Assembly: GCA_036495425.1 (NCBI GenBank)
Contig: DASXMW010000031.1
Coordinates: 5,994 to 69,993, forward strand
Direction: 5' to 3'
Length of the DNA: 64,000 nucleotides
Source: Bog-532 sp036495425
GTDB lineage: Bacteria > Actinomycetota > Actinomycetes > Streptosporangiales > Streptosporangiaceae
The notes beneath the pieces are model-generated. The model ran no database searches. It worked only from the letters and a program-made list of their open reading frames with translations, and was not told where the DNA came from. Every line of letters starts with the position of its first letter. Positions within the stretch are counted from its first letter, which is position 1. Positions 51,103-59,551 of this stretch are shown piece after piece. The position numbers were made by a program, and so were the translations under genes.

Positions 51103-51261
51103 CAGCCCGCTCCGATCATTGCTGCCGTTTGTTACTTCAGTGATTGTTAATGGCGAAGATGTACCACACGTTACAGAACGGGACTGCTGCCGGGAAGCTG
51201 GGCCGGCCGCGGCAAAGCTGTTCAAATGTGGGGGAAGGCTTCGACGCGGCGGGAGGTCGGC

Positions 51262-52428
51262 GTGCAGGGAAACGGCGAATCAATGGACACGGTGGCGGTG
51301 CACGGCGGGGAACGGCGCCCCGGTCCGGAAGGCTCGGTAGTCTTCCCCATCTACCAGGGCACGGTGTACGAGGTCGAGCCGGGCACCAGCTATCACGACC
51401 TCAAGTACATCCGGCTCAACTCGACCCCGTCCCAGCAGTACCTGCACGACAAGCTGGCCGCGCTGGAAGGCGCCGAGGCCGCGCTGGCCACCTCGTCCGG
51501 GATGGCGGCGGTGACCACGATCCTGCTCAGCCTGATGCGGGCCGGGGACCACGTACTGGCCAGCGACTGCCTCTACGGCGGCTCCCACGACTTCCTGACC
51601 GAGCATGCGGCCGGCCTGGGCTGGTCGGTCACGTTCGTGGACGCCGGGCGGCCCGAGACCTGGGACGCGGCCCGCACCGAGCGGACCAGGGTGTTCCTGG
51701 TCGAGACCATCACCAACCCGCTCATGCGGGTCGGGGTGCTCGGCCAGGTGGCCGACTACGGGCGGCGCGAGGGCATCGTGACCGTCATCGACAACACGTT
51801 CGCCTCGCCGGTGAACTTCCACCCCCTCGACGCCGGGTTCGATGTGGTCTTCCACAGCGCGACCAAGTACCTGGGCGGCCACTCGGACCTGGTCGCCGGG
51901 GCGATCATGGGCTCCGGGGAGCGGATCGAGCAGGTCCGCAAGACCCTCAACCTCTTCGGGGCCACGCTCGACCCGCATGCGGGCTTCCTGCTGGCCCGGG
52001 GCATCAAGACCCTGGCCCTGCGGGTGCAGGCCCAGAACGCCAACGCGCTGGCCCTGGCCCAGTTCCTGGCCGGGCATCCGGCGGTGGCGGCGGTCAACTA
52101 CCCCGGGCTGGCGTCACACCCCGACCACGGGCACGCGGCCAAGCTGCTGTCCGGTTTCGGCGGCATGCTGAGCCTGCGGCTGCACGGCGGCGAGCCCGCC
52201 GCGCAGACCCTGCTGGGCTCGGTGACCCTGGCCTATGCGGCGCCCAGCCTGGGCGGGGTCGAATCGCTCATCACCCAGCCCGCCGTCACCTCGCACGCGG
52301 GCATGACCGCCGCGGACCGGGAACGGATCGGCATCACCGACGACCTGGTCCGGGTCAGCTGCGGCATCGAGGGCACCGGCGATCTGATCGCCGACTTCGG
52401 CCAGGCCCTGGACCAGATCGGCGGCTGA
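51262..52428 (+). CDS. Trans-sulfuration family PLP enzyme (cystathionine gamma-synthase/lyase-like)
   Basis: The start chosen is GTG 51262, five bases after GGGAGG; ATG 51283 is an alternative. The 388-residue product has GSVVFPIYQGTVYEVEPG, YIRLNSTPSQQYLHDKLAALEGAEAALATSSGMAA, IDNTFASPVNFHPLDAGFDVVFHSATKYLGGHSDLVAG (Lys of SATKYLGGHSD binds PLP) and PSLGGVESLITQPAVTSH, standard for Cys/Met metabolism enzymes. It would act on cystathionine, homocysteine or methionine. The adjacent MFS gene begins nine bases later and may export a product. Which reaction it catalyses is undecided. Confidence 0.88.
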   Translation: MQGNGESMDTVAVHGGERRPGPEGSVVFPIYQGTVYEVEPGTSYHDLKYIRLNSTPSQQYLHDKLAALEGAEAALATSSGMAAVTTILLSLMRAGDHVLASDCLYGGSHDFLTEHAAGLGWSVTFVDAGRPETWDAARTERTRVFLVETITNPLMRVGVLGQVADYGRREGIVTVIDNTFASPVNFHPLDAGFDVVFHSATKYLGGHSDLVAGAIMGSGERIEQVRKTLNLFGATLDPHAGFLLARGIKTLALRVQAQNANALALAQFLAGHPAVAAVNYPGLASHPDHGHAAKLLSGFGGMLSLRLHGGEPAAQTLLGSVTLAYAAPSLGGVESLITQPAVTSHAGMTAADRERIGITDDLVRVSCGIEGTGDLIADFGQALDQIGG

Positions 52429-52437
52429 GCCTGGGGC

Positions 52438-53904
52438 ATGCGCATCAGCCAGAAGGCAGCGGTCAGCGTGGTGTTCGTCGCGGCCATGTTCATGAGCATC
52501 ATGGACGCGACCATCGTCAACGTCGCGCTGCCCACCATCGGCCGGGACTTCAAGGTGCCGGCCACGTCGGTGGACTCGGTCGCGATCGCGTTCCTGGTCA
52601 GCCTGGCCGTGTTCATCCCCGCGTCCGGCTGGCTCGGCGACCGCTTCGGGGGCAAACGGGTCCTGCTGGCCGCCATCGTGGTGTTCACCGCGGCCTCGGC
52701 GCTGTGCGGGCTGGCCGCCAGCCTGGGCGAGCTGGTCGCGTTCCGGATCCTGCAGGGCGCGGGCGGCGGCATGCTGGCCCCGGTCGGGATGGCCATGCTG
52801 TTCCGGGTGTTTCCGCCCGCGGAGCGGATCCGGGCCTCGGCCATCCTCACCGTCCCGACCACGTTCGCCCCGGCCCTCGGCCCGGTGCTGGGCGGCCTGC
52901 TGGCCACCGACCTGTCCTGGCGGTGGGTGTTCTACGTGAACGTGCCGATCGGGATGGCGGCCTTCGCCTTCGGCGCGCTGTTCGTCGAACAGTCCAGGCA
53001 GGAGCAGCCGGGCCGGTTCGACCTGGCCGGCTTCATCCTGTCCGGGCTGGGCCTGGGCCTGCTGATGTACGGGGTGTCGGAAGGGCCGGACCTGGGCTGG
53101 CACCGGGCCGAGGTGCTGGCCACGATCGCGGCCGGGGCGGTGCTGCTGGCGGCCATGGTGGTGGTCGAGCTGCGGTCGCCCGCGCCAATGGTCGACCTGC
53201 GGCTGCTCGGCAACCGCCTGTTCCGGGCGGGCAACGGGGTCACGATCCTGGCCTCGGTCGCCTTCCTCGGCACCCTGTACGCGATCTCGCTGTACTACCA
53301 GGACGGCCGGGGCCTGAGCGCGCTTGCCTCCGGGCTGAGCACCTTCCCGGAGGCGCTCGGGGTCATGGCCGGCGCGCAGCTGGCCAGCCGGGTGCTGTAC
53401 CCGCGCCTCGGCCCCCGCCGGCACATCACCATCGGGCTGATCGGGACCGCGGGCTCGATCGCCCTGCTGGCCCTGATGGGGCCGCACACCAGCCTGTGGT
53501 GGGCGCGGCTGCTCATGCTCACCCTGGGGCTGTCCATGGCCCAGGTGTTCGTCCCGGTCCAGGCCGCGTCGTTCGCCACCATCACCCCGGCCGCCACCGG
53601 CCGGGCCGCCACCATGTTCAACGCCATCCGCCAGCTCGGCGGCGCGGTCGGCGTGGCCCTGCTGACCACCGTCATCGTGGCCGTCGGGCCGGTCCACCTG
53701 GTCGCCGGGCACCCGGTGCCCAACCTGGACGCCTACCGGGCCGCCTTCCTGGCCGCGGCCGCCATCGCCCTGTGCGGCGTCGCCTGCTCGCTGCGGATCC
53801 ACGACGCCGACGCGGCCGCCACCATGCCCGGCCGCGGCCACCGCCGCGGTCACGGTCGCGGTCAGCCCGATGCCGAGCCAGGTCCCGAGGCCCGGGCGGC
53901 CTGA
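52438..53904 (+). CDS. DHA2-type MFS drug:H+ antiporter (EmrB/QacA-like)
   Basis: This 488-residue protein has 14 predicted spans. The N-terminus reads AAMFMSIMDATIVNVALPTIGRDF (DHA2 motif D1), followed by GWLGDRFGGKRVLLAAIVVFTAASALCG (motif A) and SAILTVPTTFAPALGPVLGGLLATDLSWRWVFYVNVPIG (motif C). It would export drugs or metabolites using the proton gradient. A His/Arg/Gly tail, RGHRRGHGRG, follows the last span and might bind metal. It is closely coupled to the trans-sulfuration gene. Confidence 0.92.
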   Translation: MRISQKAAVSVVFVAAMFMSIMDATIVNVALPTIGRDFKVPATSVDSVAIAFLVSLAVFIPASGWLGDRFGGKRVLLAAIVVFTAASALCGLAASLGELVAFRILQGAGGGMLAPVGMAMLFRVFPPAERIRASAILTVPTTFAPALGPVLGGLLATDLSWRWVFYVNVPIGMAAFAFGALFVEQSRQEQPGRFDLAGFILSGLGLGLLMYGVSEGPDLGWHRAEVLATIAAGAVLLAAMVVVELRSPAPMVDLRLLGNRLFRAGNGVTILASVAFLGTLYAISLYYQDGRGLSALASGLSTFPEALGVMAGAQLASRVLYPRLGPRRHITIGLIGTAGSIALLALMGPHTSLWWARLLMLTLGLSMAQVFVPVQAASFATITPAATGRAATMFNAIRQLGGAVGVALLTTVIVAVGPVHLVAGHPVPNLDAYRAAFLAAAAIALCGVACSLRIHDADAAATMPGRGHRRGHGRGQPDAEPGPEARAA

Positions 53905-53915
53905 CCGGGCGCTGC

Positions 53916-54932
53916 TCAGGGGCGCAGGGCCAGCTTGCCGATGGTGGCCCGGGCTTCCAGTTCCGCGAGCGCCTTGGGACCGTCGGCCAGGTCATAGGTG
54001 GCGGGCTGGCTGGGGGCGAGCACCGCGGCGGCGATGAGCGCGAACAGCTCGGCCATGACCTCACCGAAGAGCCGCGGCGCGGCCTGGATCAGCACGCCGA
54101 TGTTGAGGCCGATCACGTGGACCTGGTGCCGGTAGACCAGGTCCCAGTTGGTGACCGGGGCCTCGCCGCCGGCCAGGCCGTAGACGACGACCCGGCCGGT
54201 GACCCGCCGGGCCGCGGCCAGGCTGGCGCCGAGGATGGCGCCGCCGGCCGACTCCAGCACGAGGTCGGCGCCAGCGCCGCCGGTCAGCCGCTGGACCTCG
54301 GCGGCCAGACCGGGGTCGCGGGAATCGAGGACGTGGTCGGCGCCCAGGGCCCGCACGGTCTCGTGCTTGCCGGGCGAGGCGGCGGCGATGACGATCGCGC
54401 CGTAGTGCCGGGCCATCGTCACCGCGGCCTGGCCGGTCGCGCCCGCGGCGGCCTGGATCAGCACGGTCTGCCCGGCGGCGATCTGCCCTAGGGGCCGGAG
54501 CGCGGCCAGCGCGGTGGGCCAGTTCACCAGCAGGCCCAGCGCCTGCTCCGCGGTCCAGCCGGCCGGCACCGGCACCACCGCGGCCGCGGGCAGCGCCGCG
54601 TACTCGGCGAAGGCGCCGCAGCCGATGCCGGCACCGACGACCCGGGCGCCGGGTTCCAGCCCGATGGCGGCCGCGCCGGTCTCGGTGATCTCGCCGGTGG
54701 CGGCGATCTCGCCGGCCGCCTCGAAGCCGGCCAGGTACGGGGGGCGGGGGCCGCCCAGGAACGTGCCGTGGGCCTGCGAGAGGTCGACGAAGTTGACCCC
54801 GGCGGCGGCGACCCGGAGCAGGACCTCGTCCGGGCCCGGAACCGGGACCGGCGCGTCGGTGATCAGGCGCAGGTCCTGCGGGCCGTTCAGGGACGTCTGC
54901 TGCAGGGCGCGCATGGTGGCGGGGACGGTCAT
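53916..54932 (-). CDS. Zinc-independent MDR oxidoreductase (quinone reductase-like)
   Basis: This 338-residue medium-chain dehydrogenase has PVPGPDEVLLRVAAAGVNFVDLSQAHG at its start, GARVVGAGIGCGAFAEYAALPAAA, QTVLIQAAAGATGQAAVTMARHYGA (NADPH-binding) and DHVLDSRDPGLAAEV. The zinc ligand positions are absent, as in quinone oxidoreductases. It would reduce quinones or enones with NADPH. It follows the ECF sigma gene by 82 bp. Its ribosome-binding site AAAGGAAG lies within a long hairpin that could sequester it. Confidence 0.9.
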   Translation of the reverse strand: MTVPATMRALQQTSLNGPQDLRLITDAPVPVPGPDEVLLRVAAAGVNFVDLSQAHGTFLGGPRPPYLAGFEAAGEIAATGEITETGAAAIGLEPGARVVGAGIGCGAFAEYAALPAAAVVPVPAGWTAEQALGLLVNWPTALAALRPLGQIAAGQTVLIQAAAGATGQAAVTMARHYGAIVIAAASPGKHETVRALGADHVLDSRDPGLAAEVQRLTGGAGADLVLESAGGAILGASLAAARRVTGRVVVYGLAGGEAPVTNWDLVYRHQVHVIGLNIGVLIQAAPRLFGEVMAELFALIAAAVLAPSQPATYDLADGPKALAELEARATIGKLALRP

Positions 54933-54936
54933 GGTC

Positions 54937-55015
54937 AGCGGCTTCCTTTCCGGTTCGGTGATCGAGGCGGCTGCCTCTACCGGGAAGACCCGGCGAGAAT
55001 CGGAAAGGAACCGCT
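54937..55015 (-). promoter_or_regulatory. Intercistronic structured RNA that can sequester the oxidoreductase ribosome-binding site
   Basis: On the minus strand AGCGGTTCCTTTCCG, which begins within the sigma-factor stop codon, pairs with CGGAAAGGAAGCCGCT (one bulged base), which contains the AAAGGAAG ribosome-binding site of the next gene. Inside the loop are two further hairpins: CCGGG-TCTT-CCCGG (54980-54993) and GAGGC-AGCC-GCCTC (54964-54977). The result is a compact three-stem structure. Ribosomes ending translation of the sigma gene would disrupt the left arm, which suggests coupling. Confidence 0.65.
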
Positions 55016-55983
55016 CACGTCACCTGGTCCGGCCGGAACCCGAACACGGTGACCAGGGCCGGGTCCCCGAAGGACGAGATCCGGCGGATGCCCGCGCCGG
55101 TCACGGTGAGCACGCAGATCCCGTACGGCTGGTAGTTCCCGTGCTGGTCACGGGTGTAGACCGCGGCCGCGGGCTGCCCGTTGGCGCTGGTGGCCAGCAT
55201 GCGCCAGTCCCCCGGCGCGCCCAGCAGCTGGTCGCGCAGGAATGGGATACACGTCGTGCGGCCGGCGAACCAGGTCCGCAGCGGCGTGGCCTCGATGGTG
55301 GCGTCCTCGGTCAGGAGGCGCTCCAGCGCGGCCGTGTCGGCGTTCTCGAACGCCGCGATGTACTGGTCGAGCAGTGCCCGGGCTCGCGGCGTAGCGGGCT
55401 CGGTGATCTGCCCGTCGGCGAGGGCGAGCTCCTTGAGCCGGCCCCGGGCGCGCTGGAGCGCACTCTTGACCGACACCGTGGTGGTGCCGAGCATGCCCGC
55501 GACCTCGCGGGCCGGGAAGGCCAGCACGTCGCGCAGGACCAGCACCGCCCGCTGCCGCGGCGGCAGGTACTGCAGGCTGGCGATGAGGGCCAGCCGCAGA
55601 CCCTCGCGGGCGGCGACGATGGCCGCCGGATCGGCCGAGTCCGGGGTCACCATCGCGTCCGGCACCGGCTGCAGCCAGCTCACCTCGGCCCCGGCTTCTT
55701 CCGGGTAGGTTCCGGGATCCGGTTCCGGGCCGCCCAGGGCGGAGGGCAGCACGCGCCGGCCGGGCCGGGCCAGTTCGGTCAGGCAGGCGTTGGTGGCGAT
55801 CTGGTACAGCCAGGTGCGCACCGAGGACCTGCCCTCGAACCGGGGGTACCCGCGCCAGGCCCGCAGGTAGGTCTCCTGGACCAGATCCTCGGCGTCCTGG
55901 ATCGAGCCGAGCATGCGGTAGCAGTGCGCCAGCAGCTCACGCCGGAACGGCTCGGCATCCTCGGCGAATCCCGCCGGTTCCAT
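55015..55983 (-). CDS. ECF sigma factor with C-terminal SnoaL/NTF2-like domain
   Basis: This 322-residue protein has sigma-70 region 2 (FRRELLAHCYRMLGSIQDAEDLVQETYLRAWRGYPRFEG in parts such as HCYRMLGSIQDAEDLVQETY), region 4 (QRAVLVLRDVLAFPAREVAGMLGTTTVSVKSALQRARGRLKE) and a C-terminal NTF2-like domain (LLDQYIAAFENADTAALERLLTEDATIEATPLRTWFAGR). Such ECF41/SigJ-related sigmas are controlled through their own C-terminal domain rather than a separate anti-sigma factor. The divergent VOC gene and the downstream oxidoreductase are likely targets. The start is ATG 55983 with a GAGAGGA upstream. Confidence 0.92.
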   Translation of the reverse strand: MEPAGFAEDAEPFRRELLAHCYRMLGSIQDAEDLVQETYLRAWRGYPRFEGRSSVRTWLYQIATNACLTELARPGRRVLPSALGGPEPDPGTYPEEAGAEVSWLQPVPDAMVTPDSADPAAIVAAREGLRLALIASLQYLPPRQRAVLVLRDVLAFPAREVAGMLGTTTVSVKSALQRARGRLKELALADGQITEPATPRARALLDQYIAAFENADTAALERLLTEDATIEATPLRTWFAGRTTCIPFLRDQLLGAPGDWRMLATSANGQPAAAVYTRDQHGNYQPYGICVLTVTGAGIRRISSFGDPALVTVFGFRPDQVT

Positions 55984-56108
55984 CAGTTGCGATCCTCTCC
56001 CCCTGGTCTGCCGTCAACTATGCCGACCTTGACGGACAGGAAAAGGAACCGGCCACTGCGGCCGGGGAGTCGGTTACGTTTTACTGGTACTGCCGGGAAG
56101 GGGAGACG

Positions 56109-56516
56109 ATGCCAACGGTCAGCGTCCGATACATCGTCGACGACGTCGATGCCGCGATCGCCTTCTACCGGGACCACCTCGGCTTCACCGAGGTGATGCA
56201 CCCGGCCCCGGCGTTCGCCATGCTGGCCCGGGGCGACCTGCGCCTGCTGCTCAGCGCGGCCGGGGGCGGCCCGGGCGGCGGCCAGGCCATGCCCGACGGC
56301 ACCCTCCCCCAGCCCGGCGGCTGGAACCGGTTCGCGATCGAGGTCCCCGACCTGGCCGGCGCGGTCAGCGAACTGCGGGACCAGGGTGTGCGGTTCCGGA
56401 ACGAGATCGTCACCGGCGTCGGCGGCAAGCAGATCCTGGCCGAGGATCCGTCCGGCAACCCCGTGGAGCTGTTCGAGCCGATCCGGCCCGAAGCGCGGCT
56501 GTCGCCACCGTCCTGA
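56109..56516 (+). CDS. VOC family protein
   Basis: This 135-residue protein starts at ATG 56109 after GGGGAG. It has VRYIVDDVDAAIAFYRDHLGFTEVMHPAPAFAMLARGDLRLLL, then ELRDQGVRFRNEIVTGVGGKQILAEDPSGNPVELFEP in recognisable parts such as ILAEDPSGNPVELFEP, the VOC/glyoxalase dimer fold. It would bind a metal or a small ligand. It is divergent from the ECF sigma gene. It is the last intact gene before the acyl-CoA dehydrogenase remnant. Confidence 0.9.
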   Translation: MPTVSVRYIVDDVDAAIAFYRDHLGFTEVMHPAPAFAMLARGDLRLLLSAAGGGPGGGQAMPDGTLPQPGGWNRFAIEVPDLAGAVSELRDQGVRFRNEIVTGVGGKQILAEDPSGNPVELFEPIRPEARLSPPS

Positions 56517-56522
56517 ACGCGG

Positions 56523-56607
56523 CTACCGGACGGGCAGGCCGGTGAGGGCGCGGCCGGTGATCATGCGCTGGATCTCGGAGGTGCCCTCGAAGATCGTGAA
56601 ATTATTG
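56523..56607 (-). pseudogene. Truncated acyl-CoA dehydrogenase (C-terminal 25 codons)
   Basis: On the minus strand, codons up to TAG 56523-56525 encode FTIFEGTSEIQRMITGRALTG and LPVR. FEGTSEIQR is the conserved C-terminal motif of acyl-CoA dehydrogenases, including the catalytic Glu position. The rest of the gene is missing: from about 56606 the sequence is unrelated and less GC-rich. This is the left edge of the accessory segment. Confidence 0.8.
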
Positions 56608-56843
56608 GACGTGGTTACGTGTGACACGGTCGTATGTTCGCAACGGTGTAGCTGACCTGCCTGTGATCCGATGATCGTCGATGATCATCTTCCGTTGTCT
56701 TCCTGGGTCTGACGGAACAGACACGGAACACAGAACGCTCGCATGAGCGCAGTACGGCTGCAGCCCTACTGCTGCCATCGAGCCATGCTCGGTGAGTGAC
56801 GGGCTAGCCCCGGTACGGCCGCGCTGCAGCGGAGGACGAGCCG
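56608..56843. other. Gap after the acyl-CoA dehydrogenase remnant
   Basis: Together with the remnant, this makes 327 bp without an intact gene. The DNA is noticeably less GC-rich than the left flank and has short symmetries such as GATGATCATC near 56680-56690. No gene is supported. It may contain the junction of an insertion. Confidence 0.5.
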
Positions 56844-57338
56844 ATGCCGGATGCTGGGCCCATGGGGTTGTTCGCCGGGGATCCGGCCTGTGCCTTCTGC
56901 GGTATCGTCTCCGGCCGGGTGCGGGCCAGCCGGGTGTGCGAGGACGCGCGGGTCCTGTCCTTCATGGATATCCACCCGGCTGCGCGGGGAGACCTCCTCG
57001 TCATCCCCAAGGTGCACGCGGCAGGTCTGGAGGACATCGACGAGGCTTTGATGAGCCACCTGTTCCGCGTGGTTCACCTGCTGGCGCGGGCCCTGCGGCG
57101 TTCGGGGCTGCCCTGTGAGGGAGTGAAGCTGTTCCTCGCCGACGGCGAGGCCGCCGATCAGACGGTCTTCCACCTCCACGTGCACGTCTTCCCGCGGACC
57201 GCCGACGACCGGTTCCACCTGGAGATCAGGTGGCAGGAGCGGTCACGTGCCGCCCTGGACGACGACGCCACACAGGTCCGGGCGGCCCTGAACGCAACGG
57301 ACACCACCCCGGATGTCTCCGATGACTCGTGCATGTGA
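56844..57338 (+). CDS. HIT-family hydrolase
   Basis: This 164-residue protein starts at ATG 56844 after GGAGGA. It has CAFCGIVSGRVRASRVCEDARVLSFMDIHPAARGDLLVIPKVHA in parts such as VLSFMDIHPAARGDLLVIPK, and the catalytic triad motif VFHLHVHVFPR (His-x-His-x-His). HIT proteins hydrolyse nucleoside phosphoramidates or dinucleotides. The C-terminal 45 residues are Asp/Ala-rich and less conserved. It stands in the accessory segment with no clear operon partner. Confidence 0.9.
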   Translation: MPDAGPMGLFAGDPACAFCGIVSGRVRASRVCEDARVLSFMDIHPAARGDLLVIPKVHAAGLEDIDEALMSHLFRVVHLLARALRRSGLPCEGVKLFLADGEAADQTVFHLHVHVFPRTADDRFHLEIRWQERSRAALDDDATQVRAALNATDTTPDVSDDSCM

Positions 57339-57382
57339 GAGCCGGCGTCGTGCCTGATGGGCGCAATCGCATCGTCGCCAAA

Positions 57383-57411
57383 GCAAACGTAGCCTGATGC
57401 GGCACTAGCAT
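57383..57411 (+). promoter_or_regulatory. Repeat family copy 1, GCAAACGT-N8-GCGGCACTAG
   Basis: The motif occupies 57383-57408. Read as a promoter it has GCAAAC as a -35 region, a 17-bp spacer and TAGCAT (57406-57411) as a -10 box. A possible ATG follows nine bases later (57421), in a low-quality 74-codon frame, so the transcript may instead lead to the gene at 57593. Confidence 0.55.
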
Positions 57412-57592
57412 CCTTCGCTCATGTCGGAGTCATCTGGGTCAACCACCACCAGGCGGCGGCGCCACAACGCCAACCGCGTCTCCCCGGATGCGGAGAAAGA
57501 GGTCAACGCCTGTATCAGGGGGCATCCGGCTGCCTCCGATCAGGCAAAGAGTGGCGCTCGAAGCATCACTCGGACAGCGAAGGCGGACAGCC

Positions 57593-58111
57593 ATGAGCGA
57601 CGACGTAAAGATCTGGACGACGGTGGGATCAGCAGGGACGCTTAACGCGACTGAACTGGCGAAAGTGACCCTAAATAACGCCGTGATCGTATTGGGCCAG
57701 GACATTGCGCCGCCCGCCGCCAGCGCACCGGCTGCCCCGTCCATCGGCATCTCCACGAGCAGCGCAGTTGTCCGCTACAACATCACCCCGGTCGACGGAC
57801 TATTCGCCACTGGTCCCTTTCACTACGTGCTGCAGTTGACCTACCGGGGCAGCGTCCGCGCCCGGCTCGCACAGTTCGACCTGTCCAGCGGTGCAGAGAC
57901 GGACCTGCTGCACTTCGACAGCGCCTCCTTCCCGCCCGCGCACAGCTTCGTGACGAACTCCGGAACCACGACAGACGACTCGCCAGTAATGGATTTCGTT
58001 AACTGCGCCTACTACGTGGAGGCCACCCTCACGGCATCCGCCGTCGTCGTCGGCAACCCCGCCGAGATCGCTGCCGTCAAGGTTTACGCCTCTCCCGACT
58101 TTTCCGGCTGA
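57593..58111 (+). CDS. Unrecognised beta-rich protein
   Basis: Starting at ATG 57593, the 172-residue product begins MSDDVKIWTTVGSAGTLNAT and continues in strand-like segments: VVRYNITPVDGLFATGPFHYVLQLTYRG, ARLAQFDLSSGAETDLLHFDS and YYVEATLTASAVVVGNPAEIAAVKVYAS. No signal peptide or cysteine cluster appears. I do not recognise the family. GC content and codon use are lower than the window average, consistent with the accessory segment. It lies downstream of repeat copy 1, which may promote it. Confidence 0.65.
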   Translation: MSDDVKIWTTVGSAGTLNATELAKVTLNNAVIVLGQDIAPPAASAPAAPSIGISTSSAVVRYNITPVDGLFATGPFHYVLQLTYRGSVRARLAQFDLSSGAETDLLHFDSASFPPAHSFVTNSGTTTDDSPVMDFVNCAYYVEATLTASAVVVGNPAEIAAVKVYASPDFSG

Positions 58112-58127
58112 CCGCACCAGCAGCCTA

Positions 58128-58293
58128 TGTACGATGCCTGTCTGCTGTTGACGTTTAAGCGTCAGCTTTGACCTTCTCTTACCATTGAGAGGCAGGAAGG
58201 TCGCTGAGGGTCGTTGACGCAGGTCATCGGGCCGTAAGGGGCGCTGAAGGTCGGCGTGGGTCGTTGTGGTTGCTGCACTTTACTGCTGCACTC
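58128..58293 (+). repeat. Long repeat copy A: palindrome, GGTCR iterons and terminal motif
   Basis: The first 38 bp (58128-58165) are identical to 62918-62955 and include TTGACGTTTAAGCGTCAG (58148-58165). GGTCG/GGTCA pentamers follow at 58199, 58209, 58222, 58249 and 58259, then a terminal motif of form GGTTGCTGYACTT-N4-GCTGYAC at 58268-58292. The paired GGTCR sites are 10 bp apart, on one helix face. No protein is encoded. Confidence 0.8.
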
Positions 58294-58303
58294 CTGTTCG
58301 GTG

Positions 58304-58321
58304 TTGACGTTTAAACGTCAA
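58304..58321. promoter_or_regulatory. Perfect 18-bp palindrome
   Basis: TTGACGTTTAAACGTCAA is its own reverse complement. It is a member of the same palindrome family as the copies at 58148, 62938 and 63733. It lies 190 bp before the NAGPA lipoprotein start. Confidence 0.7.
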
Positions 58322-58510
58322 TGGCATTTGCGTGCGGCTGGCTTGATCGGACGCTCAGAACGGCGTGCCGACAGGCTTATCCCCAGACGAGCTGATGCCT
58401 GCCCGGGATGGCTTAACCCACCGGTACGGGTACGCGGCCAGCCTTTGCCGGGAGCGCCCTCGAGGAGCGGGGCGTCCCGGGGTAGCCTGCGGCTGCATAG
58501 GAGGACCAGC

Positions 58511-59551
58511 ATGCTCATGGCCAGACAGCGCCTCTCGGCAAGGTTGCATGGATGCCGCCCCGCGCGTCATCGCGCGATCAGCCTCGTGCTCGCTCTCGGG
58601 ATAGCCGGGGCTGCCGTTGCAGCATGCTCGTCCTCCTCCCCTGTGGCGGCACCCCCTAAAGTGGCCACAACCACCGCGAGGCCGGCGCACACCGCGCCGG
58701 GCCCGGCGACCGCCTCCCGGCGGAGCACGGCGACCTCCTCGCCTTCGGCCACGGCGACCCCCGAGCAGCCGGGGTGGACCGTCGTCAGCCGGCTCCCGTC
58801 GGGGATTGCGGTCGACTCCCACAGCTCACGGCGGTCCAACGGCGACTTGGTCACGGTGCTGCGGTTCCACGCAGGTCTGGTGCACTACGCGTTGCACGTC
58901 GGGAGCATCGATCCGCCGGCTGATGTTGCCGCCCTGCCTGCCGGCGCGCGGCCGGCCATCGGGGCCCGCGAACACGGGCAGCTGCTCGCAGCGTTCAACG
59001 GCGGCTTCAAGATGGGCGCCGGCTGCATCCCCTGCGGCGTGGGAGGCATGGAAGTGGCCGGCCGGGTGCTCTTCCCCCTGGTGAGGGGCATGACCAGTCT
59101 CGTTCTCAACAGGAACGGCGACGCGTCAATGGGCGTGTGGGGACATGGCTTCCCGCTGGCCGAGGCGGCCGTCTACAGCGTGCGCCAGACTCTGCCACCG
59201 CTGGTGTCGGGAGGCCGGGCGAGCCCGAGTGTGGACGACGTCAGCGCCTGGGGAGCGACGCTCGGCGGAGGCGTCCTCACGGCCCGTAGCTCGGTGGGCA
59301 TCGATGCCCACGGAAACGTCCTTTATGCGGCCAGCATGAGCGCCCTCCCGTCGGACCTGGCCGGCGCGCTCGTGTCGGCCGGCGCGGTGACCGCGATGGA
59401 GCTCGACATCAACCCCGAATGGATTCAGGCTGACACAGCACGGTCGCCGGGTGGCCCGCTCCGCGCTGCAGTCCCGGACCAGTACCGTCCAGCGGACCAG
59501 TACCTCAGCGGCTGGACACGGGACTTTGTGACCGTGCTCGCCGGCCCCTGA
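58511..59551 (+). CDS. Phosphodiester glycosidase-domain (NAGPA) lipoprotein
   Basis: ATG 58511 follows AGGAGG by six bases. The 346-residue product has a lipoprotein signal (LVLALGIAGAAVAACSSSS, Cys about residue 39) and a Ser/Thr/Ala/Pro linker to about residue 90. The NAGPA-like domain contains LVHYALHVGSIDPPADV, LAAFNGGFKMGAGCIPCGVGGM and GVGWGATLGGGVLTARSSVGIDAHGNVLYAA-type segments such as WGATLGGGVLTARSSVGIDA. Related enzymes cleave phosphodiester-linked sugars or cell-wall components. It acts outside the membrane. It sits in the accessory segment with no partner gene. Confidence 0.85.
   Translation: MLMARQRLSARLHGCRPARHRAISLVLALGIAGAAVAACSSSSPVAAPPKVATTTARPAHTAPGPATASRRSTATSSPSATATPEQPGWTVVSRLPSGIAVDSHSSRRSNGDLVTVLRFHAGLVHYALHVGSIDPPADVAALPAGARPAIGAREHGQLLAAFNGGFKMGAGCIPCGVGGMEVAGRVLFPLVRGMTSLVLNRNGDASMGVWGHGFPLAEAAVYSVRQTLPPLVSGGRASPSVDDVSAWGATLGGGVLTARSSVGIDAHGNVLYAASMSALPSDLAGALVSAGAVTAMELDINPEWIQADTARSPGGPLRAAVPDQYRPADQYLSGWTRDFVTVLAGP

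Noticed and set aside
51103..51261. Possible S-box (SAM) riboswitch before the trans-sulfuration gene
   Set aside because: No conserved S-box core or long stems could be traced; the gap is only about 160 bp with a plain ribosome-binding site.
51144..54491. 1115-codon open frame on the plus strand
   Set aside because: It reads the trans-sulfuration and MFS genes in a wrong frame and then antisense to the oxidoreductase. Its composition is Arg/Gly/Pro low complexity.
57421..57645. 74-codon frame starting behind repeat copy 1
   Set aside because: Composition is charged and disordered, and it overlaps the better-supported gene at 57593; kept only as a remark on the promoter.
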